This document shows positions 42,501-54,907 of a stretch of 64,000 nucleotides of DNA, in pieces. Every line of letters begins with the position of its first letter. Position 1 is the first letter of the stretch. The notes beneath the pieces were generated by a model. The model did no database searches and was not told the origin of the DNA. It worked only from the letters and a program-made list of their open reading frames with translations. The DNA is from Pelecanus crispus. Lineage: Eukaryota; Chordata; Aves; Pelecaniformes; Pelecanidae. The DNA is taken from positions 20,189,397 to 20,253,396 of the forward strand of contig NC_134652.1 of NCBI RefSeq assembly GCF_030463565.1. Reading direction: 5' to 3'. Both the position numbers and the translations under genes were made by a program.

Positions 42501-45120
42501 TGTATGTAAGTTCAAGCTTGTCGATGCTCCGGGTGATTACAGTGATGCTATTTCCACAGGCGTTTTGCAGGCTGAGAGGCAAGCTGAGGCTTTGCAGTCT
42601 GTATATAAACAGGTTAATGACTGTTTGCAGGTAGCGAAAGGGAAGAGGCCAGGTGACCTGCTCAAGCTGCAGATGCTCTATATCAGAGCAGGGATCAGCA
42701 GAATTGGGAATTCTGGTTTTAAGTTCAGGTTGTGCCTGTTCCTCGCTCTGGGTTACAATAATGACAGAGTGACAGCTGTGGAAAACACTTAATAAGGTAT
42801 CTTTGTTTAAAACCTTCCCCAGGTGGAAATTATTGTTTGGTACCAGGTTTGCATGACAGGGATTTAATTTCTTAAACATGAAAGAGAGAAATCCTTTGGC
42901 TGTATTTTTAAAACAGTGTCATAATGCCAAACAGATCATCCTTTTCTAGAACGTCAGGGTATGGAAATGTACAGGTTTTGGTAACAAAAATCACCATACG
43001 TTTCTCTTTAGACTTGGACAGGAATTCTTTGAACTTTAATAAGGAACGTCTGCCTGTTTTAAACTGAAATAAAAGGAGAAGTAACTTGAAAGTAGTCGGT
43101 AACTACTAAAGCCAAATGTTTGCCTTTCATTTGAAGGAAAGAATGCTAGCTAGTGCCAGCAATTCTGTAAAAGAATAATTCTACACAGGTCCTGTATCAG
43201 CTGCTTTGATGAGGTTGTCTTTAAGATTAAATCCCATCTTTCTTTAAACAGAGGCTATGTCATATCAGTAAAAGATGTGTACTTGATTTCAGTTTGGATG
43301 CAGGCCATGTTGCAAGAGTTGGTCTGTTTTAACAGCAGAAAAGGATGCAATGTTGAATTTGAAATCGTTTGCCAAACAAAACTGAAAAGCTCTTGTAGAC
43401 ATTCTTTAAGACTTAGGCTAACTTTTTTAAAAGTGTCTTAGTTTCTATCCTGAACAGAACAGTGAATTCAGACTACTGAACTAACCTAATGCCAAACCAC
43501 CTTTTTCATACCAGGAGGAGACTGAGAGCGGCTCTCAAAGAAAAGGAAAAATCAGCTCCTGGGAGCAAACGTGAAAGTTGTTGTCTTCCACTTGTTGTAA
43601 AGGAAAAAACTGAAGATCTTCTTGGAATATTTTGCGAGGTATATTCCTAAGAAGGGTGGGGGCTATTTCCTGCAGAAAATTGTTTGTGCTAAGTTGGGGC
43701 ATGACAAAGCTCATGGTACAAGCAATATTTTGATTTTGTTTGAATATTAGATTTCTGAAACTTTATAATACTGCACATGCTGCATAATTTAAACTCGTAT
43801 CTCAAAGGACTACCATCAGCATACTAAAAAAGCAAAGTAAAACACAATCTAACATGTGCTCCTAACCTCACACAAACCATGAGAAAGCAAACATTAGATC
43901 AGCATAACCAACCCAGCCTGTTTTGGAGTGGGAGATGATGAAACTCCATCTATGTAAATAACCTTTATGGCTTTCCACCAATATGTTCTCCTTAAAGTGG
44001 ATTGTGCAAGGACAGCCAGTTACAACAAAAATATCTGCTGCCAAAACTGTTAACTTATTTGCCCCTGAAATTTGATTATGTTTCTTTTCAAAATCTCTAT
44101 AACTTGTGGAGCAATGTTGCCACTCCCCAAGGGGAAAAGATTTTTTATAAATTACTTGTTAGAATTCTCACCATTACCCTTAGAAGCTTATGCTCCTTGT
44201 ATTTGGGACAGGATTCAAAAGTTGTGGATAGTCTACTCATCTGAGTGATGAGAGGATGCCCTATGAGACAGCATATCTCAGCTAGCTTTTACATTGCTGT
44301 CAGAAGTAATTAGAGACACAGTCAACACTGCTGGGACTTGGCCCAGCATCCTTCAGCACATCTGAGCAGCAGCCAAACCAGGACTGGCTTCAGCTTCTTT
44401 GTGCTCAACCCACCTTCCCCAGGGAATTAACAGAGTATTTCAGTTTCCCCTCGGCACTCCTGGTTCTGCTGTGTTTCCCCATGCCCTGACAGCGCTGCCT
44501 TTCCGTCCTGGTTGGAGGCAAAGTCCGTCTTCTGCAGGGTTTGTTTGGAGCCGACTGGCACAGAAAGCTCCCATTCCTTGTCACACAGGTGTCTTGGGAG
44601 AAAATGGTGTGCTGTGTTATCTTCTTGGTAGTCTGCCACATCAGCCCCTTTTCACCCCTATCTTTCAGGGCAGTGCTTGTCATTTTTCTTGTTATTTGCA
44701 CAGTCCTGTGGATACGTTTCACGTTTCCTTTAATTTGAACCTATATAGTGGTACCCTCACTGTCCCGCTCCCATCAGTTGACTTCAGGTGACCTTATTTC
44801 TAATGCATATACAGCCGACTTTATGAACTCCTGAGTTTGCAGGCTGTTCATTTGCTTATTTTTCTTTAGTAATGTAGGTACAGTTTCCTTTATCATCTCT
44901 TTCAAGCAACAAGCTACTTCTTCAGTCTCCCATTTTCCTGTTCTTTCAATGTCTTTTTTTCTATGGATTACTTTTGATTCTTTACCTATTTGCTTGTTTC
45001 CTGCTCAAGACTAGCTTTAAAGGCACAAACGTAAGAGAAAAATGGCTTGGGTCTGTCAGTGTAATCTTTGTGCTTTAGCGTGCATGCGTTCAAGCTCTCC
45101 CTTGACCCGGCCAGCATGGA
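42501..45120. other. Intergenic DNA between the KIF20B island and the 45.2-kb island
   Basis: 2.6 kb with no recognised gene or repeat. Open frames of 80-150 codons (around 42337-42792 and 44399-44791) have no domain or conservation that I can see. Confidence 0.5.
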
Positions 45121-45159
45121 GGCGGTCACCTGAAAGCAAACAAACGTTCACGTTGCCAT

Positions 45160-45450
45160 CATGTGTAAGTTGACGGGCGCAGCGTTTCTTCGTTCAGAGA
45201 CGTGACCGTACGTCACGTTAAGTACGGGCAGCAAGGTGACGCGGCCGGGGCGCGAGGCGGGCAGCCCTGTCCGCGGCCCCGGCCCCGGCTGCCCGCCCGC
45301 AGTGAAGGCGGGCAGCGAAGGGCAGGGGGCCGCAGCGTCGGGGCCCTTTCCCCGGAGGCTGTGGGGGCTTTCTGCCAGGCGCCCGCCTGCAAATGCTACG
45401 GCTGTTTTGTGGCTGATCTGGTTAACTGAGTAACTGCGGGATTTCGGGCG
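45160..45450. promoter_or_regulatory. Orphan CpG island, possible promoter
   Basis: A compact GC-rich, CpG-dense block with an ACGTCAC-type CRE-like element (about 45207-45219) and several GC boxes. It is not attached to any gene I can identify. It may start a long non-coding RNA or an upstream PANK1 transcript. Confidence 0.5.
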
Positions 45451-47019
45451 GGGTGGGAGGAAACCGTGACTGGAAGGAGCTTGCAGATGGTCGTGAGGCT
45501 GCTCCCTTGAGGTGCTCTGGGAGCGTAAAATCCAGTCTGGAAAATGAATCGTTGACCCACCGGCAAAGAGGGGCTCACACGTGCCAGTGTGAGATAGCCA
45601 GCCAGGAGCCTGGAGAGGAAGGAGGTGATCACTGATGGGCAGCTGGAGGCAAGCCATAGTGCCTGGTGCCGGACTTGGGCCTTGAAGCTTGGCCTCTGGC
45701 TGCTTGCCAGGGCCAGGGCTGGCTGCTCCGGCAAGTAAGGTGTTGGGGTTGCCTGTGCTTTGTGGTCATGGTTGTTGAAAAAGTCATTCACTGAGGACAG
45801 AAGAGACAGGAAGCTCACAGCTGGAGACATGGTTGTGTTAAGAAGTCTTGTTTAGGTACCGCCATGTGTGTGCTTCTTGTAGATGCAGTGAGGCCACCTG
45901 GTCCCATGCCAGTGTTTTGTGTAATGAAAATGTGCTACATGTGCTCAGCATTTGGTTTTTAAATCTTCATAGCTTCATTTGAAAAACTGTGCATGGCAAA
46001 CATAGTATTACTCCTTGAGCAGGAGCTGTATTGTCTTACATAGGAGAAGGTTTGAAATGTATTTACTGAGATGTACTTTGTTCAGTTTGCGTAACGCAAG
46101 GCTTAGTCTTTGGAAAGTACAACTGAGACAAAAAGCTATTGCTGTTTCTTCCTGCTTCTCTGTCAACCCTCTGGTTATTCCTTCTGTCCCTGTTTGAATT
46201 ATTGCATAATTCTCTGATGAGCTAAAGAGATCATTTCAGCTGTAACCAACCTTTTAATCCTGTAATTAAACCAGAAAGTTTCAAAATCAATTATTCTCTG
46301 TAATACGGTAGTATAAATAATCACTGTTTTGAAGGTAAGATCTAGCATTTTGAAATCAGAACCTTCTACCTCATTATCAGGCTTAAAGCGTACCAGAAGA
46401 CATAATTGTGTGTCTTAGATCATTATGCTTACCAAGTGTATGAGTGTACTTAAGTTCTCAGGTTATTTTAATTTGAACAGCTCTTTAATAAGCACATGTA
46501 ATGAAATGCCTCATAGTGATAGTGTTCTATACTGGCTTTAGTGACTAAAGCAAATGAATGGCTTGGATATTTTGAGGAATTAGTAATGCAGTTAATTTTT
46601 TTCATTATTTGTGTGCTGTATGTTTTCTCCACCCACTCACCCATATTTAAATCTTGTGTTATTATGAACAGGAGGCTCTTTAAGGCAGGATCATTAGGGT
46701 CTTCCATTAGGGCAATTGTACTCATATTTTCCTAATACAGTGGGATTCTTAACCTCACAGGGGCTTTTTAACATCATCACAGCATAAATGATGGTAAAAT
46801 ATGTTTCTTAAATGTTTCTGTGATATACCCTACTCATTTGAACTGCCAGTTTGGAGTAACATTTAACAGGCTGTCAAGACAAATAATAATTGAGAAATAT
46901 TTTGTGTATGTGTGTATTTATGTATATATTTATATATGTCTTACTACCAAAGGAAACTGAAGCTTCACTAACTGTAGGGCCAAAAAAAATCTACTTTTTT
47001 TTTCTTCTGCCTTTTCTAG

Positions 47020-47189
47020 GGTCTTTCTATAACTCTGGCAGCTGTAAGACCAGTAGTGATGGCTAAGTATTTTGCTTTATTGCTAAAAGGGCCTGAAGCA
47101 TTTAGACATGAGTCGGCTTGATCAGGCCAAACAACACGATATCATATTAGTCAATATAACAGCAAAAGTGGCCTCCGTTGGAGAAAATG
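47020..47189 (+). ncRNA. Candidate exon of an unidentified plus-strand transcript
   Basis: 170-nt segment between a strong acceptor (ttcttctgccttttctag) and donor AAATG|gtaaga, downstream of the orphan CpG island. An open frame of 27 codons from the ATG at 47109 runs into the donor but matches nothing I know. Could equally be chance splice-like sites. Confidence 0.25.
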
Positions 47190-47504
47190 GTAAGAACTGT
47201 TTTCGCATTGTGACACAATTATTTGTTCTATAAATATATCAGCTGTTTTGTCTGACTGATTCATAGTCATGTAGCTAATAGTGTAGTTAGTTATCAGGCA
47301 TTTAAGGTATGTGTTGTGAATAGTAAAACTGTTGTTTAAAAAATACAGAGTCAAAGGTTTTTTTGTGAAAGCGTATTTATACGAGAAATGATGACTCCTC
47401 TTAAATTGTGTGCTGTCTTACTATTTTTAAGAACAAGTCAGCATAGGTGGCTTTTCCATAGAACTGGTTGCTAAATACAGTTTCTGGGATATTTGTGATG
47501 TGCC

Positions 47505-47536
47505 CCAGAAAATTAACTCCATCCCAACCAGACCCA
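47505..47536 (-). mobile_element. Short LTR-end-like fragment (possible)
   Basis: About 32 bp (cagaaaattaactccatccc and beyond) resembling the reverse complement of the LTR 5' end at 9727/48877 with several mismatches. Too short for a firm call. Confidence 0.35.
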
Positions 47537-48778
47537 GTCTGGTTGTGTCTCACTTTGGATTGTGATCATGCTGAATCATGTAAACCGGGCATTTTTGATC
47601 TACTGGTAATCACATAATTGGAAACCTTGACAGAGAATCCACAAGCACGAGGACTGATGGTTGGTATTAGCTAGGTGTGTAATGTTCTTCCCTCTTAGTC
47701 AAAATTGTACTGATGTCTCAGGACATACTGTTGGAAATGGCTCTACAGCTGGAATAATAAATTGAATCTTGTACTTAGAGAAGTCAGTATGAGTTTTGCC
47801 ACTGTTTTCACATAGGCAGGATCTTGCATTTTAGTTTTCTTATGGATTTCAAGTCCTTACATCCTTTGGATATAAAAATAGGGTTTTGTTGTTGATACAG
47901 AAGGACAGATAAAGTCCAGGAACATTGGCTACTTCAGGAAGTGTTTTTTATATATATTGCTTGTATTTCATGAACTCTGTATCCAAATTTTGTTTGGTTC
48001 TGTGAAATGCCCCCTCTTTTGTCTTTTTTTTTTTTTTTTTCCCCTAATCCTGTGCCTAAGTTCTGCAAATATTTGCATAATGTCCTTTTAGCTCCAAGTC
48101 TGGGATTAGGCCTATTGCCACTTTTTGCCATACATGATGTTAATTATTCTCTTTGCAGACAGTGTGTTAGCTTGCAACCTCCAGGTTAAGGTCTGGGGAT
48201 GAAATCCAAATCTTATTAGTAAAACTTTATTTCTCTCCATGTGTTGTTGATTTTTTTTCAGTCATCCACAGAGCTGTATAAATACCAACACGGGTAACCA
48301 TAATTTAAAGGTAAAATCTCAGGATTGACTTTCCTAAAATGAAACATATGTTTGAGTTTTATTTCAGTTGAGGTTTCAGAAGTTTTATTTCAGTTCCAGG
48401 CTGCTTATGGAAATTCTTCATGGTGTAAGAAATTCAAGCTTTAACCCTTAGGATTACTTTTTTGAGGATACTGTTTCTTCTGTGGTAGTGTTACGTAAAA
48501 TACAGGCTGTAAATAGCTGTCTAATGGTCCCAGAGCCCTCAGAACAGCTCCAGAAAATTTTACAGAAGACATTCTGTTGATATTTACATTCTCAACTGTT
48601 GTTCTGTCATCTTACTAGAAACTTAACAAAAGATAAATAAATTGGAACATGAAGCCAATACCTATCTAGAGTAATGCAATTTTGAAATGGGGAAACTGGC
48701 CAAGATGCAAAGATATATATTTAGATATATCAGATGTATAGCTGATAGCTGAAGAAACTGAAAGATTTTCATTAAAGG

Positions 48779-48817
48779 GGTGTGTGTGTACGTGTGTGTG
48801 CGTGTGTATATATATGT
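48779..48817 (+). repeat. TG/TA dinucleotide microsatellite
   Basis: Imperfect (TG)n with C interruptions, then (TA)n, directly upstream of the solo LTR region. Likely length-variable. Confidence 0.75.
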
Positions 48818-48876
48818 AAGTTCTGTGCAGAAGCTGGAAGACTGGACACTTCTGTGTCTTAAAAATATAAGGTGCC

Positions 48877-49426
48877 TGTCCTGGTTTTGGCTGGGATAGA
48901 GTTAATTTTCTTCCTAGTAGCAGGCATAGTGCTGTGTTTTGGATTTAGTAGGAGAAGAATGTTGATAACACGCTGCTGGTTTTAGTTGTTGCTAAGTACT
49001 GCTTATGCTAGTCAAGGACTTTTCAGCTTCCCATGCTCTGCCAGGTACACAAGAAACTGGGAGGGGGCACAGCCAGAATAGTTGATCCAAACTGCCCAAA
49101 GGGCTATTCCATACCATATGACGTCATGCTCAGTATAGAAACTGGGGGGGGGTTGGCCGGGGAGCAGCAATTGCTGCTTGGGAACTGTCTGGGTATCGGT
49201 CAGCGGGTGGTGAGCAATTGCATTGTGCATCACTTGCTTTGTATATTATGTTGTTACTATTATCATTACTATTTTACTTTATTTCAACTATTAAACTGTT
49301 CTTATCTCAACCCAGGAGTGTTTCTCACTCTTCCTCCTCTGATTCTCTCCCCCATCCCATCGGGGTAGGGGGAGTGAGCGAGCGGCTGCGTGGCGCTTAG
49401 TTGCTGGCTGGGGCTAAACCACAACA
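48877..49426 (+). mobile_element. Solo LTR of an ERVL-type endogenous retrovirus
   Basis: 550 bp with TG...CA ends, bounded by a perfect 5-bp target duplication GTGCC (48872-48876 and 49427-49431). Five-bp duplications and the LTR type point to the ERVL class (inference). Contains TGACGTCA (49119-49126), a TATA-like AGTATAGAA (about 49131-49139) and ATTAAA (49290-49295). No internal viral sequence remains, so it formed by LTR-LTR recombination. Antisense open frames are not genes. Confidence 0.92.
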
Positions 49427-49431
49427 GTGCC

Positions 49432-51550
49432 TCAAAAAGATGTGGTTCAAGAGCAAGAAGCTTACTGCTCATGCAACATGGGCTAAATCCAAGGAGCAGG
49501 ATATGTTACAGTGTAGCCATTACAGTATTTCAGTGTAGTATTACTCATCTTTCTGGCTCTGACACCCAAGACAGCTTATTTTATTCTTGGCAAGTGTCAA
49601 CTGTCTGTCTTGACCTCAGAAACTAGTGCCATTCTCTGACATTATGTACCGTTCCTTGGAATGTCATCATGGCTTTGGGCACTGGGGGCTTCTCCTTGAA
49701 CTCATGTACAGATGCGATTGGAGTGGGGTAGTCATGCCACTGACCTTCAGATGTTTTGACTTGGGCTTCCTGTAGAGCCAGTGGAGAGAAATGCTCAGAA
49801 TACTTTCAGGCCTAAGTTAAATTCTTGTTCTGGAAGTGCAGTTATGCTACATGGTACAGCTAAGCAATATAACCATAACCCAGATTGCCCTCTGGAGGAA
49901 CCTTGCTTTCTTCACTAGCCTCTTAGTTTAGATATCAAAATTAATGTCTAGTATTGGGTGACACAGTTATCCTACAGCATAATAAAAGGGCAAGGAATGA
50001 ACATTTAGAAAACAAATTTCTTAACCAGTGACTTTAAAGGACTTGAAAATAATGGCTCTGACAATAGCACATGGCCCAGGACATTTCTTGTTTCGGTCTA
50101 AGCTTGTCTTTTACTTTTTTTTTTCTTTTTTTTTTTTTAAGCTTTTATTTTATTAGTATTTCAGGCTGGCATCGCCCATCCTGCCATCCTGTAGGAAGAA
50201 CAGAAGGCAGGGAGCTTAATACGTGCTAGACATCTGCCCTGCATGGAATGAAGTCATACTCCTGAAAAGAAGGGCCTGTATTTGTGGACTGCCCTTGCAG
50301 TCCTTCAAGAGAAACACAGTCTTTTTCCCTGTAAGTGGACCAGCAGATGAAAGATGAGAAAAACTCATGAAGTCTGAGTTGCTCCTCAAAGAGTAGATTA
50401 ATGAGCAGCTTATTTTTTTAAACACATTCTTACACCATTATTTTCAGCCAAATCGGCAAGTAGATCTATGTGGCCAAACAGGTGCTGGGACAGCAGAAGA
50501 GCAGGCAGAAATTGCTGGTGGGACGAAAGTGCAGGGCTGCTTCTCTTCTGTTAGGCATTCTTAGATTGGCTAAATTCCTTGTGAAGTTGCATCTTTGGCA
50601 ATTCTTCAGCAAGGAGTCAGATATGCAGATGGCTGGCTGGATTGCAGCCTTTGGGCATATCCAGACTTGCAGAGTTAGAGAGTATTTCCAAACATAGTTC
50701 AACATACAGTTCTCAGTTTGATGCTGCCCTGCCCGATATTGTCATAACATGCTGCAGCCCATGAGAAGCAGAGTTTTGAAACAGGCCAGGCTTCCTTACT
50801 GGAGGTTTTCTCACAGCTGAAATCTGAAGAACCTGAAAGATTTCCACTGAAACGATGAGTGTTACCAAGCACTGGCTGGTCTGACCCTCTGTAGTCAGAA
50901 TAAACCCCATTTTGCAAGAACTGAGAGGTAAACGGCAAAATTCCATTGTTAGTAATTCAGTTTTGTGTATCTGAGTTTCCCTTTGCTGTTTCAAGAGATT
51001 ATAGTATCTGACTGCAGTTTCAGTCAGGTGCTTTTGTATAGTGTTGCCAAGTAGTGTCATGCTACCACGCTTCATCGTGTATGTGGGTGCACTGAAGAAT
51101 ACACACACATTTATAAAGCACCTTGAGACCTTTCTGGGTGAATGGCATTATAAAATGAAGATAATTATTCCAACAATTCATCCAAATATTCTATATAAAG
51201 CTGATTTTGGCATTGTGAAAGAACCAAAACATGCAACAATCTAGGGGTAAGGCCGGAATCCTTTTATTTTAAGGATAATATTAGTATAAAGTTAGAAATG
51301 AGTCATTCTCTAACTAATTTCTAACTGGGTGAGTCATGTTCTTGGCAAATCAATTATCCAAGACAAGTGACTCAGAAATGGATGCTATAGTTCTACTATT
51401 GTTTTAATCAGATGACTATTGCTGTTACAAGTAAACATGAGGCTTGATTTCGGGTATAACAAATGTAGCTCTACCCTGCAAATTGTGCTACAGTGCTGCT
51501 TGAGGTTTTGTTACATGTGCCAATTTTTTTATCTGATGTTTTGTTTTCAG
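49432..51550. other. Intergenic DNA right of the solo LTR
   Basis: 2.1 kb. A T-rich tract (about 50116-50140) is the only simple feature. The open frames at about 50713-51108 (minus) and 50470-50697 (plus) are unsupported. Confidence 0.5.
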
Positions 51551-51646
51551 TTTTAGGTGGATGGTGTAGCTAGCTACTGGGTGTCTAAAGCAGCCATGGC
51601 CAACAAGAATCTCAGCAGTGAACTTGGGCAAGGAAAATCTAATGTG
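51551..51646 (+). ncRNA. Candidate exon of an unidentified plus-strand transcript
   Basis: 96 nt between ttgttttcag and donor AATGTG|gtatgt. Contains an ATG in fair context (GCAGCCATGG) followed by an open frame into the donor. No homology recognised. Could belong with 47020-47189. Confidence 0.22.
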
Positions 51647-54600
51647 GTATGTATTTCTTTCCATCTAGGAACGGTGATTTATTAAAGCCTCATCACAGGA
51701 ACATTCCTATGAATAAACTTTTTAGCTCAGAATTCTTAATAAATTGTTTGATGAATATTATTGAGAAAATTGATATGGGGATGACGGGAAGATCCATGCC
51801 ATCTTTGCTTGGGATGGATATAGTAGCATATTGTTGGCTGTAACCCTCTCTCTGTTTCTTTTTCTCTCCCCGCCTCTCCACCCTCCTCCTTGGCTGCAGT
51901 TTCTAAGGTGGTATCACAGTGCAGGTCTGATCTGATGAAACCACAGCTAATGCCAATGCCTGCCTATGATGGGAGGAGAACACAGACTACAAACTTGGGA
52001 TTGCTGGCCTCTTATTAGGCAAGTCTGTTGCTTGTCTCCCCCTTCCCTACCCCCCAGTTTCCTCTGTTCCTGTCCTTCCTCTGTATCATTAACTCATTGA
52101 AGTTCAGTGTCACTGGTTGCTGGGAACCCAGTTTCATTTAGCTATACATGCACGCTTCCCTAAAGAAGTCAGATGTTACTTCCCTGTTGGACATTCATCA
52201 TGCAATCAAAATATGGAACACAGGTTTATTGTAATAGTTCTGAATGATTTTCAGCTGAAGTAATGAAGAGTCTGGCACATTTTAGTGAGATGGTCATGTT
52301 TCTCAACTATGATTCTTAAACTGGGAGTTGAAGTTTCTAATAACATTAGAAATTATTCATGTTCATTGCAGATACCTATACATCCTTGTTCTTAAAAAGT
52401 AGGCTATTTGCTAGTATAGCTGAAATTATTCCTGTATTGAGACAGGAGAGTGTCTTCAGAAAACTGCATTGAGTAGTATTTTCTGTTCTCTTTATTTTGT
52501 TCAGTTGTAAATATAGTAGACAACAGATCAAATAACTATTGACGTAGAGAATAACACAAATTATGTCAAACAAGGATTTCAAACAGCGTGTTTTGAGGTC
52601 AGTAACCTGTGTGCCTAGAACTTTGATCGCACTGGTAACGGCCAAATGACATAACTTATGTGGATGTACATGCAAAGATAAATAGATAGCTTTTCACTGA
52701 GTTTTGCAAGCAGAACAGCAAAGTGTCGGTGAAATGAAAATATATGTTTCCAATAGGCTTGAGGAGCTTCAGCAAAGAAGGCTAATTCTGATGAGCTAAT
52801 TTGTTGAAACTGCAAGCAAGGGGGGGAGTGTGTGTTTGTTTGTTTGTTTTTTAAACTTAAATCGATCCTGTTTTCAATAAGCAGCATGAGGGAGGAGTCT
52901 TTCCAGGGCCCTGCCATATCAGGTGGAAGACAGCATTTTCTGTCTGATGAAATGTAAGTTTGACTGCTAATCGGCCAACACAAAGCACTGCTAGATTAAT
53001 AGCTAATTTTGCTAAGAATACAACTTCTGGGGAACTGAAGCTGTTTCTTGAATCCATGATTGGCTGAGAAAAATGGGAATTCCTTTCAAGAAAATTAAGA
53101 TATTCTGATGTTTTTCAAACAGAAGTCTTTCTGATTTCCATTTCAGCACTGACCCTGCCTAGGCAAATGAGTTAAAAATCTGAAAATTACTCTGGAATAC
53201 TGCAACTAAATCTTCCAGCTGGGGGGCATGGGTGTTTTAACTTCCGTGTTGGGTCAAACTGATCCAAATACAGGTTTTAGTTTGGATGTGAGATCTGCCT
53301 GCAAGTCCTTTCTCAGCTCTCTCACTACTTTTTGTTTTAGCATTGTTGCTTTTGTGTCTTTAAATGGGAGGTGAGAAGAGCAGTTATTCACAGTTTGTGA
53401 AGTGTCTGAAGATCTGTGGGTACAGAGCACTACATAAGTGCAAAGTATTTAAATTCAGAACTATGTTAATGCCGCCTTCTTTTTCCTTATGCCAGTCTGT
53501 GCTGTGATTGAAATCAATTTGCTTATAATAAAATCTAAACTTCGTGGGTGAATAAGGGTAGAGAATTGTTGGGGGTTTTGTTGTTTTGTTTTAACCACAG
53601 ACTTTCTAGTTCACTGAAACTAGGGTTCCAGCCTGATTTCTCTCTGCAGGAAAGAGATCTCTTTTTTTTTCTTTTTTTTTTTAATGTTTTCATTGATTAG
53701 ATAGTCTTTGCTAATCAGTCATGATGTGTCAATCCAGTGCTGTTTGCATTTGCCTCAAAATGTGGGAATTAATCTGCTCTAAAAATGACTTGGTTTATGT
53801 ATGCATGGTTCAGTTTATATGTTCTGGGATGATCTAAGCTCTGAAAACTGGCAATGATAAGGAGGTCATAAATCAGACAGCTTTTCTTGGTTTAGGATTT
53901 TAGGTCAGGCATATAAATTCCAGCTTATACTAGATTTCACTTGTGCCTGTGAATGGAGTCTAGATAATGTCATGTAATTTGTGGGGATTCTCTTTATTTG
54001 CAGTCCTTGACCACTGGTGCCTCATAAACACTGCAGCAGTATTTTCCTCATACCTTCACCTGATGGGGTAGCTGTACCTTCCTTTCTGGCTTGTGTGTTC
54101 CCTGTTCGCTCCCTGTTCACTCCCTTCTTTCTAGGAGGAAATGGAATGGAGATAAGATACGTCTCCTTTGGTATTTTCAGTAAACTTTATAAATCGATGA
54201 AAAGCAAATCAGTCGCTGCTTGCTACTTTTAGAGCAGTCAGGCAAGAAGTATGAGATTGATGTCTTAGCCCTATCAGTTCTGTTTTCAGTGGATATACAG
54301 AGGTTTTGTAAAGAAAAAAGGTATCTTTGCCTCCTGTTTTACAGAAGATACACAATGCTTTAGTTTTGTCTTTCCATGTGTGAAATAGCTGGCACCAAAA
54401 GTAACTCTCTAGCTTCTTTATCTGACTTCCATGTCAAGATTAAGGATAAATACAACAAATTTGGTTAGCACTGTTCATGAGATCAAGGAGTCTGATTTAC
54501 CATTCTGGGTTAAAAATAATAATAAATGTGTATGATTAGGACTTTATATGTGAGTGGTAAAATAATGCTTTGGTCCAAAGGTGTTATGTTATGAGATAAT

Positions 54601-54860
54601 GCAAAGTCTTTTGCGCTCTGTGGTACTTGGCATATGTGTTTCTTAGACCCTTTCAGGTTAATCATTGATTCAAAGAACTTGTTTTGATGACCCAGATGGA
54701 CTGAGTCTTAAATTCCCATTAGATCAAGTGTGTGTTTGTATTAATTCTGTTTTATTACAAGAAAACAAATATTTTGGTGACACTAAGATTCCTACAGTGA
54801 AATGCAAGTTGCCTTCTATGCAGGAGAGACCCTGGAAGTTACTTGCTATGGGGTTTGGAT
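51647..54860. other. Intergenic DNA, nothing recognised
   Basis: 3.2 kb without identifiable exons or repeats. It has a T-rich tract at about 53661-53682 and a TTTG repeat near 52834-52850. Confidence 0.5.
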
Positions 54861-54892
54861 CCACCCACCCCCCCACCCCCCCCCCGCCGCCA
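54861..54892 (+). repeat. C-rich low-complexity tract
   Basis: About 30 bp of nearly pure cytosine with A/G interruptions, just before the CR1 fragment. It may be a slippage product at the insertion boundary. Confidence 0.7.
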
Positions 54893-54907
54893 CAATGTAC
54901 CTAACTG

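Noticed and set aside
42337..42792. 151-codon plus-strand frame downstream of the KIF20B island
   Set aside because: The first third is island composition; the rest shows no recognisable motif and lies over a plausible splice donor, so it is more likely a non-coding first exon plus intron.
42088..42879. 263-codon open frame on the minus strand across the KIF20B CpG island
   Set aside because: GC-rich composition suppresses stop codons; Pro/Arg/Gly/Ala-rich translation with no domain, and it overlaps the promoter and exon 1.
45148..45657. 169-codon minus-strand frame over the orphan CpG island
   Set aside because: Low-complexity translation, no homology, crosses GC-rich and ordinary DNA alike without codon signal.
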